64,000 bases of DNA, from assembly GCA_017640785.1 (NCBI GenBank), contig JAEPPZ010000004.1, forward strand, positions 130,314-194,313. The letters are read 5' to 3'. The stretch is from Balneola sp. Lineage in GTDB: Bacteria; Bacteroidota; Rhodothermia; Balneolales; Balneolaceae. Positions 53,706-60,704 of this stretch are shown in pieces. Numbering within the stretch: position 1 is the first letter of the stretch; every line of letters begins with the position of its first letter. Under the pieces are notes generated by a model. That model saw nothing but the letters and a program-made list of their open reading frames with translations, was not told where the DNA came from and made no database searches. A program made the position numbers and the translations under genes.

Positions 53706-53720
53706 ATAAAACTATTTGTC
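53706..53720 (-). promoter_or_regulatory. Shared cargo motif, copy 1
   Basis: On the minus strand GACAAATAGTTTTAT. It is identical to 55545-55559. It contains TAGTTTTA, near the TANNTTTG -7 element of Bacteroidota, and resembles the operator ACAAATTGTCTTAATA at 43310. It could be a promoter, a repressor site, or a direct repeat left by insertion. Confidence 0.5.
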
Positions 53721-53750
53721 CCTAATGAAAAGAAATTTTAAATTAGAAGC

Positions 53751-53915
53751 AATCCCAAAAACAAACAGAGTTCTAGCGCACTGGACATTCCGTCCGTCTT
53801 TGTCGATGCAGACGTAAGAATATGCCGGTGCGTCACCCGTAACCAATCGGGTGGACGGTTCTCTGTAACTGTTTGGGAGCGCATCGGCTTATTTTAATCC
53901 CAAGAATAAACAGAG
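53751..53915 (+). ncRNA. Structured non-coding element between direct repeats (candidate RNA)
   Basis: Locally GC-richer than its surroundings. CCGTC (53790-53794) pairs with GACGG (53854-53858), enclosing CGTCT/AGACG (53795-53799/53810-53814) and CACCCG/CGGGTG (53834-53839/53848-53853). The stems abut, giving a three-way junction. The whole element is flanked by AATCCCAA-A-AAACAGAG direct repeats (53751-53770 and 53896-53915, 18 of 20 bases). Strand and expression are unknown. It could instead be a DNA regulatory site or a 5' leader of the 53921 gene. Confidence 0.4.
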
Positions 53916-53920
53916 AAATA

Positions 53921-54493
53921 ATGATTAGTAACACTCCAATACCTGTATTTCAGGAGCAGGACTTTATACCGTTTGACGGTAGGTTTTGGCTTGGAATACG
54001 GCAAGTTCGCTCTTATCTGGGCTTGCCAACTGCAACCGCATTAAACAGCACTCAACAGCAATTGTTACGCCCTTTTGTGGCGTACCCTGACGAAATCCCG
54101 TTTGCAAAAGACGAGATCTTTCTGTTAGATCTGTTTGGTGCGTACCTGTTTGCCTTACTGGTAGACAGCGACCAATCGCCCAGGCTTATGCACGAACTTG
54201 GACGATTTATTATTAACTCTAAAACCAATCGGAACAAAGCCATCGCTTTGCGGTACGAATTAGCAAGCCTCGAAGTTGAGATCGAGAAAAAACGCGCCAA
54301 TCTTGCTGCGGAACAGCTCCGCGCTAAAATACATAAGAAAGAAGGGTTAAGCTTACGCACGGTTCGCCGGATGGAAGAGCTTACCGAGGTACTAAGCAAG
54401 GAAGAATTAGCTTCTATGTTCGGCTATCCTGTACAGCAGATAACGCGTATGGTTAATTTATTAAAACAAAGCGAAGGGAGAGCGGTATTATGA
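53921..54493 (+). CDS. Hypothetical phage protein with coiled coil
   Basis: About 190 residues from the Met at 53921; an in-frame Met 16 codons upstream lies in the structured element and is disfavoured. An N-terminal globular part (PFDGRFWLGIRQVRSYLGL, later DEIFLLDLFGAYLFALLV) is followed by a charged coiled coil (about 120-165: ALRYELASLEVEIEKKRANL) and a possible helix-turn-helix at the end (SKEELASMFGYPVQQITRMV). The layout recalls phage antirepressor/regulator proteins, but no family is recognised. It overlaps the next gene by four bases. Confidence 0.58.
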   Translation: MISNTPIPVFQEQDFIPFDGRFWLGIRQVRSYLGLPTATALNSTQQQLLRPFVAYPDEIPFAKDEIFLLDLFGAYLFALLVDSDQSPRLMHELGRFIINSKTNRNKAIALRYELASLEVEIEKKRANLAAEQLRAKIHKKEGLSLRTVRRMEELTEVLSKEELASMFGYPVQQITRMVNLLKQSEGRAVL

Positions 54494-54675
54494 GTACGAT
54501 CAGCATTAAAATGGAACGATTAGAACAATTAGAAAAGAAAGCGCTGATCATGTATGCCGCTACCGAGGCTTTAATTCACCGCCTGGAGGACTACAACCCG
54601 GACGACGAAATAGCGGCCGGGGCAGGGTGGAGCATTCAGGAATTTAAAACTGAACTCCGTAACCTGCGTGATTAG
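54490..54675 (+). CDS. Small hypothetical phage protein
   Basis: 61 residues, helical and acidic (KMERLEQLEKKALIMYAATEALIHRLEDY). Start overlaps the preceding stop (ATGA). A strong terminator follows directly, so it is the last gene of this short rightward transcript. Confidence 0.55.
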   Translation: MSTISIKMERLEQLEKKALIMYAATEALIHRLEDYNPDDEIAAGAGWSIQEFKTELRNLRD

Positions 54676-54681
54676 AAAAAG

Positions 54682-54714
54682 CCCGGGTGTGTAGAAGCAT
54701 CCGGGTTATTTTTT
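54682..54714 (+). terminator. Rho-independent terminator
   Basis: CCCGGGTG (54682-54689) pairs with CATCCGGG (54698-54705) with one G-T pair around TGTAGAAG, followed by TTATTTTTT. It closes the 53921-54675 transcript; the A-run on the other side allows use by the converging gene ending at 54706. Confidence 0.9.
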
Positions 54715-55251
54715 ACCATGACAGTGTTTGTATTTCTTTCCGGAACCACAAGGGCATGGAGCATTTCGACCCGGCTCTTCATCCTTCTTAAAAGGCGTTT
54801 TCTTTGGTTGCACATTGTAGTCAATCTCTTCAATAGATGGTATTCTAAACGAAAAAGTAGTTTTACCACCTACGTTAGTGATCGAGAAGTCACCTTTATT
54901 AATTACATTCATTCCAATCAATACATCAAACCCATTTAAATCACCTTCAGTAACTTTAACAAGCTTAAAACCAACATTGTTTGGAAGCACTAGGTTAATT
55001 AAGTAAACATTTTTTACGCTATTACCGTCTGCGTGGTATACTTTATTCTTTCCAACGGGTTTAAGATTAAGCTCTTCAGCTACTTTTTTACTGATAACAG
55101 TACCTGATGCACCTGTATCCCACAGACCTGTATATTCTTTAAAAACCGGATGCTCTTTACCGGAGTTAGGATCATGCGCTTTGCAAACACCAAGCTTTGT
55201 AATGAGCTTGTTAAGTATACCGTTTCCTTTAAGCGTAAATGAATTAACCAA
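54706..55251 (-). CDS. Retropepsin-like aspartic protease with C-terminal SEC-C motif
   Basis: 181 residues. A retropepsin half-fold has LWDTGASGTVIS (catalytic D45-T46-G47) and the hydrophobic GFDVLIGMNVI (about 108-117). After a linker comes a SEC-C zinc motif, GRNAPCPCGSGKKYKHCHG (161-179, with C166, C168, C177 and H178). Retropepsins act as dimers. SEC-C binds zinc and contacts ribosome or protein partners in SecA and stress proteins. The fusion suggests regulated cleavage of a target chosen by SEC-C. It is downstream of a DUF5678-like gene (8-bp gap) on the minus strand, against the phage late genes, so it is probably cargo. Confidence 0.82.
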   Translation of the reverse strand: MVNSFTLKGNGILNKLITKLGVCKAHDPNSGKEHPVFKEYTGLWDTGASGTVISKKVAEELNLKPVGKNKVYHADGNSVKNVYLINLVLPNNVGFKLVKVTEGDLNGFDVLIGMNVINKGDFSITNVGGKTTFSFRIPSIEEIDYNVQPKKTPFKKDEEPGRNAPCPCGSGKKYKHCHGKK

Positions 55252-55259
55252 AGCTTACT

Positions 55260-55496
55260 TTAATTAAAAACTACGTTAGAATGAAACGACTGAGTATATG
55301 CTTCGTCACCAGATTCGCACAACTGGATTAAAAAAGTACCTTCATCATACTTTTCTGTAGACTTAAAATAAGCCTCTTCTTCAGTATCATATACAGCTTC
55401 AATTTCCTCTCCGATAATAACAAGGTATTTTCCTTGGTATTTTTTTACCAGATCTTCTTGATTATCAAGATAATATTGAAATTCTTTTTCAAGCAT
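55260..55496 (-). CDS. DUF5678-like small protein, partner of the retropepsin gene
   Basis: 78 residues. LVKKYQGKYLVIIGEEIEAVYDTEEEAYFKSTEKY fits the DUF5678 pattern (YPGKYVA-V-GEVVA-G-D--EA). Such small proteins frequently precede retropepsin-like genes. Paired function is unknown; an adaptor, substrate or inhibitor is conceivable. It starts about 50 bp downstream of the shared 15-base motif (55545-55559) and 63 bp beyond the stop of the head gene. Confidence 0.7.
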   Translation of the reverse strand: MLEKEFQYYLDNQEDLVKKYQGKYLVIIGEEIEAVYDTEEEAYFKSTEKYDEGTFLIQLCESGDEAYTQSFHSNVVFN

Positions 55497-55544
55497 ATTT
55501 ATTAATTAGGTTAGTTTAGAAATATACGATTAAATTAACATTTA

Positions 55545-55559
55545 ATAAAACTATTTGTC
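55545..55559 (-). promoter_or_regulatory. Shared cargo motif, copy 2
   Basis: Exact copy of 53706-53720, on the same strand, between the head gene ending at 55561 and the cargo operon start. Reading leftward it would place a -7-like TAGTTTTA about 50 bases before the DUF5678-like ATG. Confidence 0.5.
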
Positions 55560-55560
55560 T

Positions 55561-56199
55561 TTATAGTACATCATTACCCCGTAACCACTCTGTTACTTCG
55601 GTTTCAAAGAGATCCATCATCTGGTCCTTCTCTTTTTCGTTAAAGCCAAAGAAGTCGTACACGATCTTATTTTTTCCTGCCCCGGCAAAACTCAAGTAGT
55701 ACGCTTTAATTCTGTCCTCAGCTCGTTCAAAAGAAATAACAGCCTTGTTGTCGCCTTCACTAATACTGCGCATTCCGTTGAGCATTTTACCTGTGTAATT
55801 GAGATTTACGAATGCTACTTGCTTATTGGTTAGTTGCCGGAATTGGAAGTAGCCATTTTCCAGGAATACGTACCGAGCAATTGAATCGTCTTTCCGTATT
55901 CCACGCCGTTTCCATTCTTCGCCAGATCTGCCAAACAATTGAAACTTTGAATTAGCGCCTATTAATTTTGACCGATAATGTTGTTTCAGCTTCGCGCTTC
56001 CTGCAATTGGAAAGATGGCACCGGCTTTGCTGTATTGTTTACCGGAGCCGTTCAGGAACTCGCCTTTATCGGTACGCTGCTTTATAAGGTTTTCACCATA
56101 AGTAGCTACACCTAGCATGAGCTGCGTATTCACCGCCTTTTCGGCTTTCTTAAATCGCTCGAGGGTTTCTTTAAGTCCGGTTACGCGTATTCCGCTCAT
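55561..56199 (-). CDS. Virion morphogenesis protein (Mu gpG / HK97 gp10-like)
   Basis: 212 residues. Pattern of gpG/gp10-type tail-completion or neck proteins: an N-terminal GIRVTGLKETLERFKKAEKAVNTQL helix, a central basic domain with RSKLIGANSKFQLFGRSG, and beta strands up to the IKAYYLSFAGAG segment. It is the last gene of the leftward head operon, 75 bp after the portal; those bases are a heptad repeat. Exact role (head-tail joining versus tail completion) is uncertain. Confidence 0.6.
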   Translation of the reverse strand: MSGIRVTGLKETLERFKKAEKAVNTQLMLGVATYGENLIKQRTDKGEFLNGSGKQYSKAGAIFPIAGSAKLKQHYRSKLIGANSKFQLFGRSGEEWKRRGIRKDDSIARYVFLENGYFQFRQLTNKQVAFVNLNYTGKMLNGMRSISEGDNKAVISFERAEDRIKAYYLSFAGAGKNKIVYDFFGFNEKEKDQMMDLFETEVTEWLRGNDVL

Positions 56200-56213
56200 T
56201 GCATCCGCTCCAT

Positions 56214-56276
56214 GGAATTAAGAATTAAAAATTAAGGATTAAGAATGAGCTAACAGCTGTTAGCTGTTAGCTATTA
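56214..56276. repeat. Heptad junction repeat: (AATTAAG)n then (AGCTGTT)n
   Basis: Four AATTAAG-like units followed by AGCTAACAGCTGTTAGCTGTTAGC-type units, the same order and strand as 47049-47106 although the flanking genes run leftward. Its end (TTA at 56274) supplies the portal gene's TAA stop on the minus strand. Confidence 0.8.
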
Positions 56277-57536
56277 TCCTAAAGGTTCTTGTTCGCCGAG
56301 GGTTTCTTCGCCTTCTTCGGGTTCGGGGATCTCGAATTTCTCGTTGATGAATTTAGCCGGGATGCGTTTTCCTGCTCCTGCGTTTTTTAGATTGCCTATA
56401 ACGACAGATAGTTTTACTAAATCTTCTTTTTCTTTGTAGTCGTTTTCTACATACAGCGGGCATTCTTCCGTCCGGCTTATGTTCATCCACCACCATTTAT
56501 TGAGCAGATCCTGCAGGCAGTTTTCATTATGCTCGAGATCATCTTCAAAGTAATCGGATCTTACTTCATCCTGGCTATCGGCTTGTGCTCTGGTTCCGTA
56601 CTTTTCTGCAGTAGTAGCAAGCGTAGTTCCGTTGTACAGCTTAGTAATGTAGCCGTCCAGTCTGTGGATCAGATTTTCAGCCATATCAGCTGAAGCGCTC
56701 ATTCCTTTAAATTCCTGCAGCTCAATCATCATATCTTCCGGGAACACTGCTCCGAGATCTTCGCCCAGATCAAAGATCGCACTTTTTAGCACATCAACAT
56801 CGGCTTTTGGTGCGCCTTGCGGATATTTACCAATTCTTTGAGGTTTACCATACTTACCGGAGAGCTTTACTGTATTCCAGATCACGTAGAATTGCATTGC
56901 TGTGATCATAGCAGCGTACTTAAACAGCCCGCCGTAATAATCTCTATCGCGTTCCGGTTCTTCCATAAAGAATGTTGGAGCGTACAAGTGTAACAGCTGC
57001 TCTTCGCTTAGCGGATTGGCTCTGGTGCTCATTCCCGGGATATCACTCCAATGAAGCTCACCATCAACCCAAAAGAACTGATCTTTACGGAGCGGTTTAA
57101 AACCTGAAATAGTAGTTCGGCTGCCTTTGGTATTCCAAATGATCTCAGCGGGTTTAATACCCATTAAGATCGCTTCCTGGTTTAACTTCTTAGCTTTCTT
57201 AAACACCTTGTTAAGATCTTCAGTAGCCTGCTCAATTACCTTTTCATTTTTCCCGTCTCTGCTTTTGATCAGGAAGGTAATTTTAGAAACAGAGTTCTTT
57301 CTGGTAGTGAACTCAGTAATATTAAGCGGGTTCGCCAAGTTGATGCGATCTTTCAGATCATAAAACCGCTGAGGATCTGCAGAAATTCCTTTTAAAGCGT
57401 TCCGTACTTCAATCACGGTTGGTGCAATGTTTGCGTAACCCATATCAATAGAAGTACCCGGAAGTAAACCACGGTATGCTTTTGCCGGTTTAAAAAGCTC
57501 GCTATCGTGTGCGTAAATATCGTTTAGTGTAGGCAT
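56274..57536 (-). CDS. Portal protein, DUF935 (Mu gp29-like)
   Basis: 420 residues. DUF935 features: KYGKPQRIGKYPQGAP with the downstream DLGEDLGAVFPEDM segment, and LYNGTTLATTAEKYGTRAQADSQ followed by a helix with the LLNKWWWMN block. The N-terminal RNSVSKITFLIKSRDG and GIKPAEIIWNTKG strands fit the gp29 wing. The acidic C-terminus (EEGEETLGEQ) is typical. Portal dodecamers form the DNA gate of the head. It lies directly downstream of the terminase (4-bp gap). Confidence 0.9.
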   Translation of the reverse strand: MPTLNDIYAHDSELFKPAKAYRGLLPGTSIDMGYANIAPTVIEVRNALKGISADPQRFYDLKDRINLANPLNITEFTTRKNSVSKITFLIKSRDGKNEKVIEQATEDLNKVFKKAKKLNQEAILMGIKPAEIIWNTKGSRTTISGFKPLRKDQFFWVDGELHWSDIPGMSTRANPLSEEQLLHLYAPTFFMEEPERDRDYYGGLFKYAAMITAMQFYVIWNTVKLSGKYGKPQRIGKYPQGAPKADVDVLKSAIFDLGEDLGAVFPEDMMIELQEFKGMSASADMAENLIHRLDGYITKLYNGTTLATTAEKYGTRAQADSQDEVRSDYFEDDLEHNENCLQDLLNKWWWMNISRTEECPLYVENDYKEKEDLVKLSVVIGNLKNAGAGKRIPAKFINEKFEIPEPEEGEETLGEQEPLG

Positions 57537-57540
57537 GGTG

Positions 57541-59163
57541 TTATAAATGTTTAGGATCGCCTTTTACGACGGTTTCATATTCTCCGGAACGATCATTCGC
57601 GTACGCCCGGGCAATTACATACAGATCATTATAGGCACTTGCTAGAGCATCAGCTCCATCCAGGCGTTTATTTGCCATTCCATAATCCCAAGCCAGAACG
57701 TGGCTGTACAGCTCGTTCATGTCCGGGTCCAGTTCCAGATCGTGCGGCCAAAGGATCAGTCCAAGCTCGAACGGACTTTCGAGTCGTGAAACTCTCGCAT
57801 CTTTATCGCCTTGTCCTTTTACTTCAAACTTACCGATCGGCACTCTGTAACCTTTTTCCTGCTCTTTAAGCGTGAAGTACGGATTATAGATCAGGTCCTG
57901 CTGAAAATCTTTCTCGATCTTGATATTCATTAACCCATTTTCGCGCCAATGATCGTATTTAAAATAGCAGGCATCAATCAGGCTGTTAATTGTGGATTGC
58001 CGCACCCACGCATCTACAATGTAGTATCTACGAGTAGAAGGGGAGTAACCGAGTAAAGCAATTGCTTTGAATGATGCGCTTTTGCTGCTACCTGCAGAGA
58101 AGTCAATCCGACCAAGCACAATCAGATCGTGCGGTACTTCCCGGTAGCGTTTCATCCACTCGGCTTTAAAGATCTTACCTTGTATAATCGGCTCCTGCAT
58201 CCAGTCACCTTTCCACGTAATGGAACCGACTTTCCGCATTTTGGCTTTAAGCGCTTCGGCTGTCCAATGTTGTGGCCATACCGGATTCCATTCTCCATCA
58301 TGCGCAGCTACTTTATGCGAAAATATACCTTCCCGCCCGGATTGGTTTTCATGTAGTTTATCAGCGCAACTACCTTTCCGGGAATTGTTATGCAACCAAA
58401 CCATTACGGAGTCTTTACTGGTACGTCCTTCAACTTCTGAGAATATCCAGTTTTCACGATCTTCTACAAGCTCTTTATTTTTTGATGCGGCGATAGGTTC
58501 GTAATCATCAAACTCAACGCATTCCACCCGGTATTGAAAAAACCGAATTCCTTTCAATGTTCCTTTGTGGCCAAGCCAGGCAAAACCGGTGTACGGATTA
58601 TCGGCTTCTTTTTGCTTGCCGGTATAATCGTAATTACGAACGGCAAAGATATCTTCAAAAGTTCGATTCTTTACCGTAAGCTCTCCGAAGTCTGCAACCA
58701 GTTTCCAGTTTAATTCAAACTCCTGCTTTACCCAGCTGATGTTGTTTTTTGCGATGGTTTTATTTTCACAGATCTGCACCCATAAATGGCGAAGCCCGCG
58801 AATACCACAATACACTTTCCAGATCCCGGAGATAATAGACTTACCATGTTCCGGTGGACCTGCAAACAAATGGAACTCTCCGTTCCTGGTATTATAGATC
58901 TCTGCCAGTTCCCGGTGAAAGTCAGCAAACTCACTAGTCGTATATTCGCTGTAGTAGGTTTTCGCAAAGAAGAAGAAACCTTCAATCACATCTTTCTGGA
59001 ATACCAGATCAATCCTTTTCTGCTTGCCTAGTTTTTCGGAAGGTTCGCCTTTAAATGGATTCTCACGTTCGGTTTTAGAAACCTTCTCAAGTTCTTTCTT
59101 ACGCTTGGCGATTTGATCTTCTAAGCGATATCCCAAAGATATTTCATCGTAATTCTCACTCAT
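57541..59163 (-). CDS. Terminase large subunit
   Basis: 540 residues. The ATPase domain has an atypical Walker A AGPPEHGKS (about 101-109) and Walker B-like VECVEFDD. The RNase H-like nuclease shows GRIDFSAG with an Asp, and a late LDGADALASAYNDL. It pumps DNA into the prohead and cuts concatemers or, in Mu, host-phage junctions. Resemblance is to the gp28-type Mu terminases. Between its start and the upstream gene lies a stretch of TGAGAA iterons (59185-59289). Confidence 0.88.
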   Translation of the reverse strand: MSENYDEISLGYRLEDQIAKRKKELEKVSKTERENPFKGEPSEKLGKQKRIDLVFQKDVIEGFFFFAKTYYSEYTTSEFADFHRELAEIYNTRNGEFHLFAGPPEHGKSIISGIWKVYCGIRGLRHLWVQICENKTIAKNNISWVKQEFELNWKLVADFGELTVKNRTFEDIFAVRNYDYTGKQKEADNPYTGFAWLGHKGTLKGIRFFQYRVECVEFDDYEPIAASKNKELVEDRENWIFSEVEGRTSKDSVMVWLHNNSRKGSCADKLHENQSGREGIFSHKVAAHDGEWNPVWPQHWTAEALKAKMRKVGSITWKGDWMQEPIIQGKIFKAEWMKRYREVPHDLIVLGRIDFSAGSSKSASFKAIALLGYSPSTRRYYIVDAWVRQSTINSLIDACYFKYDHWRENGLMNIKIEKDFQQDLIYNPYFTLKEQEKGYRVPIGKFEVKGQGDKDARVSRLESPFELGLILWPHDLELDPDMNELYSHVLAWDYGMANKRLDGADALASAYNDLYVIARAYANDRSGEYETVVKGDPKHL

Positions 59164-59184
59164 GGTAAAAACTCCGTTTTACTT

Positions 59185-59289
59185 TGAGAAAACAGCGATT
59201 TTGTGAGAAAACCGACTGAGAAAATCCGTTCCCAAAAGTGATAATTATATGAGAGAATTGAGAATTCATTGTGAGAATTTTTATGAGAA
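59185..59289. repeat. Seven TGAGA iterons upstream of the terminase gene
   Basis: TGAGA starts at 59185, 59204, 59217, 59250, 59259, 59272 and 59284, mostly as TGAGAA. All are on the plus strand (TTCTCA on the coding strand), in the only sizeable gap of the leftward head operon. Candidate terminase recognition (pac-like) site or regulator-binding iterons. Spacing is not regular. Confidence 0.5.
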
Positions 59290-59760
59290 TAAACCGACAA
59301 TCTCATCGTCGGATAAGTTGGGATTTATCTTTCTGAACGCTTTGGCTAACTTGGAAAACTCCACGCTCGAAAGCTTAATATTTGGCTTCAAGTCTTTCCA
59401 TAACATTCTTATCTCTTTGATCAACGCTTTTCTTTCAGTTGCTTTTTCAACGTCCTGCAGCTTTTGTAATTGATCAGATAAAAGATTTTGCGTTCGCTTT
59501 CGCAGTTCCAGATCTACATCCGGATAATATCGAGCTTCATCAAATGGTAAAGGGTTACCGGCTTCCAGTTCCTGCTTGTTTGCAGCTCGCTTTAAAACAG
59601 TGATCAAATCTTCTTTGTCTCCGGAGCCGATGCGGAAAGTAACGGTTTGTTCTTCCGGTGGACTTACAGAGTGATCTACATACGGAAGTTTCAGCGTCAT
59701 TCCGCCGGCAGCGCTATCAATTACAAGCGTTAATAGTTTTATGAATGGTGATTCGCTCAT
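59281..59760 (-). CDS. Hypothetical head-operon protein (possible small terminase)
   Basis: 159 residues. The N-terminal part is beta-like (LKLPYVDHSVSPPEEQ), then a long helical, charged part (LRKRTQNLLSDQLQKLQDVEKATERKALIKEIRMLW). No helix-turn-helix was found, so small terminase is a guess from position only. It overlaps the upstream gene by four bases and is separated from the large terminase by the iteron stretch. Confidence 0.55.
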   Translation of the reverse strand: MSESPFIKLLTLVIDSAAGGMTLKLPYVDHSVSPPEEQTVTFRIGSGDKEDLITVLKRAANKQELEAGNPLPFDEARYYPDVDLELRKRTQNLLSDQLQKLQDVEKATERKALIKEIRMLWKDLKPNIKLSSVEFSKLAKAFRKINPNLSDDEIVGLFS

Positions 59761-60176
59761 GTTCGCCTGATGGTTACTTTAGCTTGATATTCTATTGCGT
59801 AGCTGCATTCCTTTTTATTGATCACCAACGGAACCGGATCACCAACTAAACGCCATTCATCTTCCATTGTGAAGCGGGCATCGGCATACTCTACATACTT
59901 TCCGTTCAGTTCATCATCAATATTCAAGATCTTTTTTACAGCATTCTCCTGGTCGTAGTCTGCAATAATGATCAGTACTTTTAACACCGGCTGTTTTACG
60001 TTGCCGGCATGATCAATAGCAGTAAGGTTTTCGATTTTCACTCCATAAAAAGCACTCACCGGCCGGATGTCATTATCCGCATCAAACTTAGATTCTTCTG
60101 TGGTTGTAATTTTCCCGGATTTAAAGCCTGCAGCAACCAGAGCCTCTTCTATAAAAGTCTTAGTTTCTGTAATCAT
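59757..60176 (-). CDS. Hypothetical head/tail-joining protein (Mu gp37-like position)
   Basis: 139 residues. Beta-rich with alternating hydrophobics (VLKVLIIIADYDQE, later IEYQAKVTIRR), reminiscent of tail-terminator or DUF1834 (gp37) proteins that follow gp36 in Mu-like phages. Start overlaps the upstream gp36-like stop (ATGA), and its own stop overlaps the next start. Family membership not certain. Confidence 0.55.
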   Translation of the reverse strand: MITETKTFIEEALVAAGFKSGKITTTEESKFDADNDIRPVSAFYGVKIENLTAIDHAGNVKQPVLKVLIIIADYDQENAVKKILNIDDELNGKYVEYADARFTMEDEWRLVGDPVPLVINKKECSYAIEYQAKVTIRRT

Positions 60177-60556
60177 ATCCAGTCACCTAACTTTGTAGCG
60201 CTTACCTGGATCTCTGCCTGTGTTACTGATCCTGCTGTGTTCGGTAACATCCCAAAGAAATGCTCAGCTCTTTGATCAACTTGGTCCTTAGCGATCTGGT
60301 TATGCGGTTTCCGGCTCATTAAGTACACAACGCCCGCAACGGTAGCGGCTTCCAGGAAGTCGGCATCTGTTGGTTCTTTTCCAAACTTCTGAGTGATAAT
60401 AGCGACAGAGTGTTTTTCAGCTGCTTCGATCTCTGCATCAAATGTGGTTTTCTGCTCAGCTGTTAAATCAGCATAAGCAACACGTTCGTCCACCCGGCTT
60501 AAAGCAACTAAATCTTCTTCGCCAATAATTACGGAGTAAGCATCTATAGATATCAT
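60173..60556 (-). CDS. gp36-like (DUF1320) head-tail connector
   Basis: 127 residues. It has the DUF1320 shape: an N-terminal segment with small helices (SRVDERVAYADLTAEQKTTFDAEIEAAEKH), FLEAATVAGVVYLMSRK, and a helical centre with Gln/Asp. In Mu-like phages this protein precedes gp37 and lies in the connector. It is the first gene of the leftward head operon, facing the capsid operon across a 148-bp divergent region containing a perfect palindrome. Confidence 0.65.
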   Translation of the reverse strand: MISIDAYSVIIGEEDLVALSRVDERVAYADLTAEQKTTFDAEIEAAEKHSVAIITQKFGKEPTDADFLEAATVAGVVYLMSRKPHNQIAKDQVDQRAEHFFGMLPNTAGSVTQAEIQVSATKLGDWI

Positions 60557-60606
60557 GGTTCTGCACTTGTTTTACAGAAAGCTACTATAGAGGAAGGATG
60601 TTAATT

Positions 60607-60626
60607 AGTGAGATGTACATCTCACT
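60607..60626. promoter_or_regulatory. Perfect 20-bp palindrome in divergent head-gene promoter region
   Basis: AGTGAGATGT and its exact inverse, no spacer, centred between the two divergent structural operons (60556 and 60705). No T-run follows on either side, so a terminator is unlikely. Best read as a dyad operator for a late activator or repressor that controls both operons together. Confidence 0.6.
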
Positions 60627-60704
60627 TAAAGAAAGGCGTGGGTACGCTGATATTGTACGGAGATAATCGAGGACAAACAAATTTCTCTAACCAAAAATAT
60701 TAGC

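Noticed and set aside
53873-53920. Upstream start for the 53921 gene
   Set aside because: The extra residues fall in the structured non-coding element and show no coding signs; the downstream ATG has an AGAG-type site in front.
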